64,000 nucleotides of DNA from Croceicoccus pelagius (GTDB lineage Bacteria; Pseudomonadota; Alphaproteobacteria; Sphingomonadales; Sphingomonadaceae): assembly GCF_001661915.1 (NCBI RefSeq), contig NZ_LYWY01000039.1, positions 124,001-188,000 of the forward strand. Direction: 5' to 3'. The translations under genes were made by a program, and so were the position numbers. Shown piece after piece: positions 62,234-64,000 of this stretch. The number at the start of each line of letters is the position of its first letter. Position 1 is the first letter of the stretch. The notes beneath the pieces were generated by a model, which was given only the letters and a program-made list of their open reading frames with translations, did not search any database and was not told the origin of the DNA.

Positions 62234-62486
62234 GGCGCGGGTTTTTGCCGCCCGTCAGCCGCCGTGGCAAGTAATCTCGGGCCTGCCGGACCTGTGATAT
62301 TCGTGCCATCGTGTCCGGAAAATGGCGGCCAAAGCGTAAATTGTTCGCCAATGGTTCCCAAATGCCTTATAACGTCTCACCGTCAGGGACCGTTGCACGA
62401 GGTATCGGTCCAAAGTCGTCGGTTTCTGTCCGTCCGCAGGCCATGGCGATCGAGGGAAGGGCGAGAGTTAAGGTACGCTTAGATTT

Positions 62487-63293
62487 ATGGGTTATGACAG
62501 AGGTCGGCGCGGTCGTGGCCGCGACAAACGCGATGGTTTCGGCGAAGACAATTACGATCCGTTCTCGCAGGGCGGGTTCGGATTCGATCAGGGCCCAGAC
62601 AACCGTGGCGGCGGTGGCGGTGGTTACAACCGCGATCGCGGCGGATTCGGTAATGATCGCGGTGGTTACGGCGGCGGCGATCGCGGCGGTGACCGTGGTG
62701 GCTTTGGTGGCGGTGGTGACCGCGGCGGCTTCCGTGGCGGCCCGGGCGGCGGCGGCGGCGGTGGTTTCCGCGGCGGCGGCGGTGGCGCCGGTGGCCGTAT
62801 GCCCCCGCAGGTCGTCGGCACCGGCAAGGGCGTCGTAAAGTTCTTCAACTCGGGCAAGGGCTTCGGTTTCATCCAGCGTGAAGACGGCGGTGAGGACGTG
62901 TTCGTCCACATCAGCGCGGTCGAGCGCGCTGGCCTCGAAGGTCTGGCCGAAGGTCAGGAGCTGGAGTTCAACCTCGTCGATCGCGGCGGCAAGATTTCGG
63001 CAAGTGACCTTCAGGTCGTCGGCGACGTGATCCCGGTCGAAAGCAAGCCCGCAGCGCCGCAGCGCGAGCTGACGGGCGACAAGGCCGTCGGCACGGTCAA
63101 GTTCTTCAACTCGGTGAAGGGCTTCGGCTTCATCACCCGCGATGACGGCGAGCAGGATGCTTTCGTCCACATCAGCGCGGTTGAACGTTCGGGCCTGTCG
63201 CAGCTGAACGAAGGCGATCGCCTTGAATTTGATCTCGAGGTCGACCGCCGGGGCAAGTATTCGGCCGTGAACCTCGTGCCCATCCAGGGCTGA
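62487..63293 (+). CDS. RGG-rich protein with two cold-shock domains
   Basis: The 268-residue protein has a glycine/arginine-rich tail (residues 1-105, many RGG, DRGG and GGFGG units) and two cold-shock domains (about 114-177 and 200-264). Each domain carries RNP1 KGFGFI and an RNP2-like VFVHI or AFVHI. It should bind single-stranded RNA or DNA. The long RGG tail is uncommon in bacterial cold-shock proteins and is typical of proteins that self-associate with RNA. The 253-base upstream region has no gene and may form a leader, as with csp genes. Confidence 0.9.
   Translation: MGYDRGRRGRGRDKRDGFGEDNYDPFSQGGFGFDQGPDNRGGGGGGYNRDRGGFGNDRGGYGGGDRGGDRGGFGGGGDRGGFRGGPGGGGGGGFRGGGGGAGGRMPPQVVGTGKGVVKFFNSGKGFGFIQREDGGEDVFVHISAVERAGLEGLAEGQELEFNLVDRGGKISASDLQVVGDVIPVESKPAAPQRELTGDKAVGTVKFFNSVKGFGFITRDDGEQDAFVHISAVERSGLSQLNEGDRLEFDLEVDRRGKYSAVNLVPIQG
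62605..62805 (+). repeat. GGN-rich low-complexity coding repeat
   Basis: Imperfect tandem units of GGC/GGT triplets with interspersed CGC and GAC encode the RGG tail. It is prone to length variation but contains no spacer structure. Confidence 0.7.
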
Positions 63294-63360
63294 GAGCTTC
63301 ATCGGCGGGATCCGGCCCACGGTTGATTGACCGAACAGGCCGGATTTCCTAGATGCAGAA

Positions 63361-63398
63361 AAATGGCGGTTCCCACCGGGGGCCGCCATTTCTCTTTT
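63361..63398 (+). terminator. terminator after the cold-shock gene
   Basis: AAATGGCGG (63361-63369) and CCGCCATTT (63383-63391) pair around a 13-base loop and are followed by the T-rich tail CTCTTTT. It begins about 70 bases after the stop of the cold-shock gene. Confidence 0.7.
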
Positions 63399-63424
63399 GA
63401 ATATTCCGTAAGAGGATCGCTGAA

Positions 63425-64000
63425 ATGTCGATTACGCCCCTGATGCCCGTGTATCCGCGCTGTGATGTCCGGCCGGTGCGAGGCGAAAACTGCCATCTCG
63501 TTTCCGAGGATGGCCGGCGATTCCTCGACTTTGCCAGCGGTATCGCGGTGAATCTTCTCGGCCATTCGCATCCGGGTCTGATCGGTGCGATCAAGAAGCA
63601 GGCCGAGACGCTGATGCACGTCTCGAATATGTACGGTAGTCCGCAGGGCGAATCGCTGGCGCAGCGGCTTGTCGACCTGACCTTTGCCGACACCGTTTTC
63701 TTCACGAACTCGGGCGCCGAGGCGGTCGAGACCGCGATGAAGACGGCGCGGGCCTATCACCAGCATGACGGCAACGAAGATCGCTACGAGATCATCACCT
63801 TCAAGAACGCCTTCCACGGCCGTACGATGGCGACGATCAGCGCGTCGAACCAGGACAAGATGCACAAGGGCTTCATGCCCCTGCTGCCCGGATTCAAGTA
63901 TGTAGAGTTCAATGATCTCGAAGGCGCCAAGGCCGCTGTCGGGCCGCACACTGCCGCGATTATGGTCGAGCCGGTGCAGGGCGAGGGCGGCATCCGCGTT
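63425..64000 (+). CDS. argD: acetylornithine aminotransferase, 5' part only
   Basis: The first 192 codons of a class III PLP aminotransferase are present and the gene runs off the window. Visible blocks are MPVYPRCDVRPVRGEN, FLDFASGIAVNLLGHSHPG, NSGAEAVETAMKTAR and FKNAFHGRTMATISAS, followed by MVEPVQGEGGIRV. They match ArgD/AstC/RocD-type enzymes, most simply ArgD of arginine biosynthesis. The PLP lysine lies beyond the window. The substrate choice among N-acetylornithine, succinylornithine and ornithine is not settled, though ArgD is the usual alphaproteobacterial case. Confidence 0.88.
   Translation, partial: MSITPLMPVYPRCDVRPVRGENCHLVSEDGRRFLDFASGIAVNLLGHSHPGLIGAIKKQAETLMHVSNMYGSPQGESLAQRLVDLTFADTVFFTNSGAEAVETAMKTARAYHQHDGNEDRYEIITFKNAFHGRTMATISASNQDKMHKGFMPLLPGFKYVEFNDLEGAKAAVGPHTAAIMVEPVQGEGGIRV

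Noticed and set aside
62605-62805. Repeats resembling an array
   Set aside because: Units are short GGN codon repeats within a coding frame, without constant repeats and unique spacers, so it is not CRISPR.
62311-62838. 175-codon Ala/Val-rich frame overlapping the RGG-tail gene
   Set aside because: Produced by reading the GGN repeats in another frame.

Overview
The window looks like a GC-rich chromosomal segment of an alphaproteobacterium, most likely a member of the Sphingomonadales. This rests on the gene content (a TonB-dependent receptor tied to a catabolic operon, many Rieske oxygenases, short-chain dehydrogenases and NTF2-fold proteins) and on the style of the housekeeping genes; the genus cannot be fixed by eye. 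No rRNA, tRNA, CRISPR array, insertion sequence, integrase or phage gene was found. Housekeeping genes border both sides.

Left border (1-9477): pckA with its terminator, then a tight run pheS-pheT-aldose epimerase-SDR-prfC-ytoQ. Right border (56405-64000): an EEP-family hydrolase, a double glnK-amtB module with a clear sigma-54 promoter and NtrC-like site before the first copy, a TIGR01244/TerC pair, an RGG-rich protein with two cold-shock domains, and the 5' part of an argD-like aminotransferase cut by the window end.

Between them (about 9.5-56.3 kb) lies a large catabolic island in several facing operons. It encodes three acyl-CoA dehydrogenases, a CoA ligase, a DUF35/thiolase-like pair of the retro-aldolase type, a 2-oxoacid dehydrogenase E1alpha/E1beta/E2 set without E3, a kinase-like/acyl-CoA dehydrogenase pair resembling split ACAD10/11, seven Rieske oxygenase alpha subunits, one Rieske ferredoxin, one P450, seven SDRs besides the one in the left border, three MDR-family reductases, six NTF2/SnoaL-like proteins, two KstD-type flavoproteins (one with a Tat signal and followed by a lipoprotein cytochrome c), two ThuA-like proteins, a TonB-dependent receptor, one LuxR and two TetR regulators.

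Taken together the island reads as a pathway for a polycyclic isoprenoid, most plausibly a steroid (bile-acid or sterol-like) and alternatively a di- or triterpenoid. The receptor imports the substrate. The ligase and acyl-CoA dehydrogenases activate and desaturate a side chain, and the DUF35/thiolase pair cleaves it. SDRs, KstD-like enzymes, NTF2-fold isomerases or dehydratases and the P450 and Rieske enzymes work on the rings. The substrate is an inference. No meta-cleavage dioxygenase, ferredoxin reductase, beta subunit of the classical dioxygenase type or MaoC hydratase is visible, so either the rest lies elsewhere or the route differs from the textbook 9,10-seco pathway.
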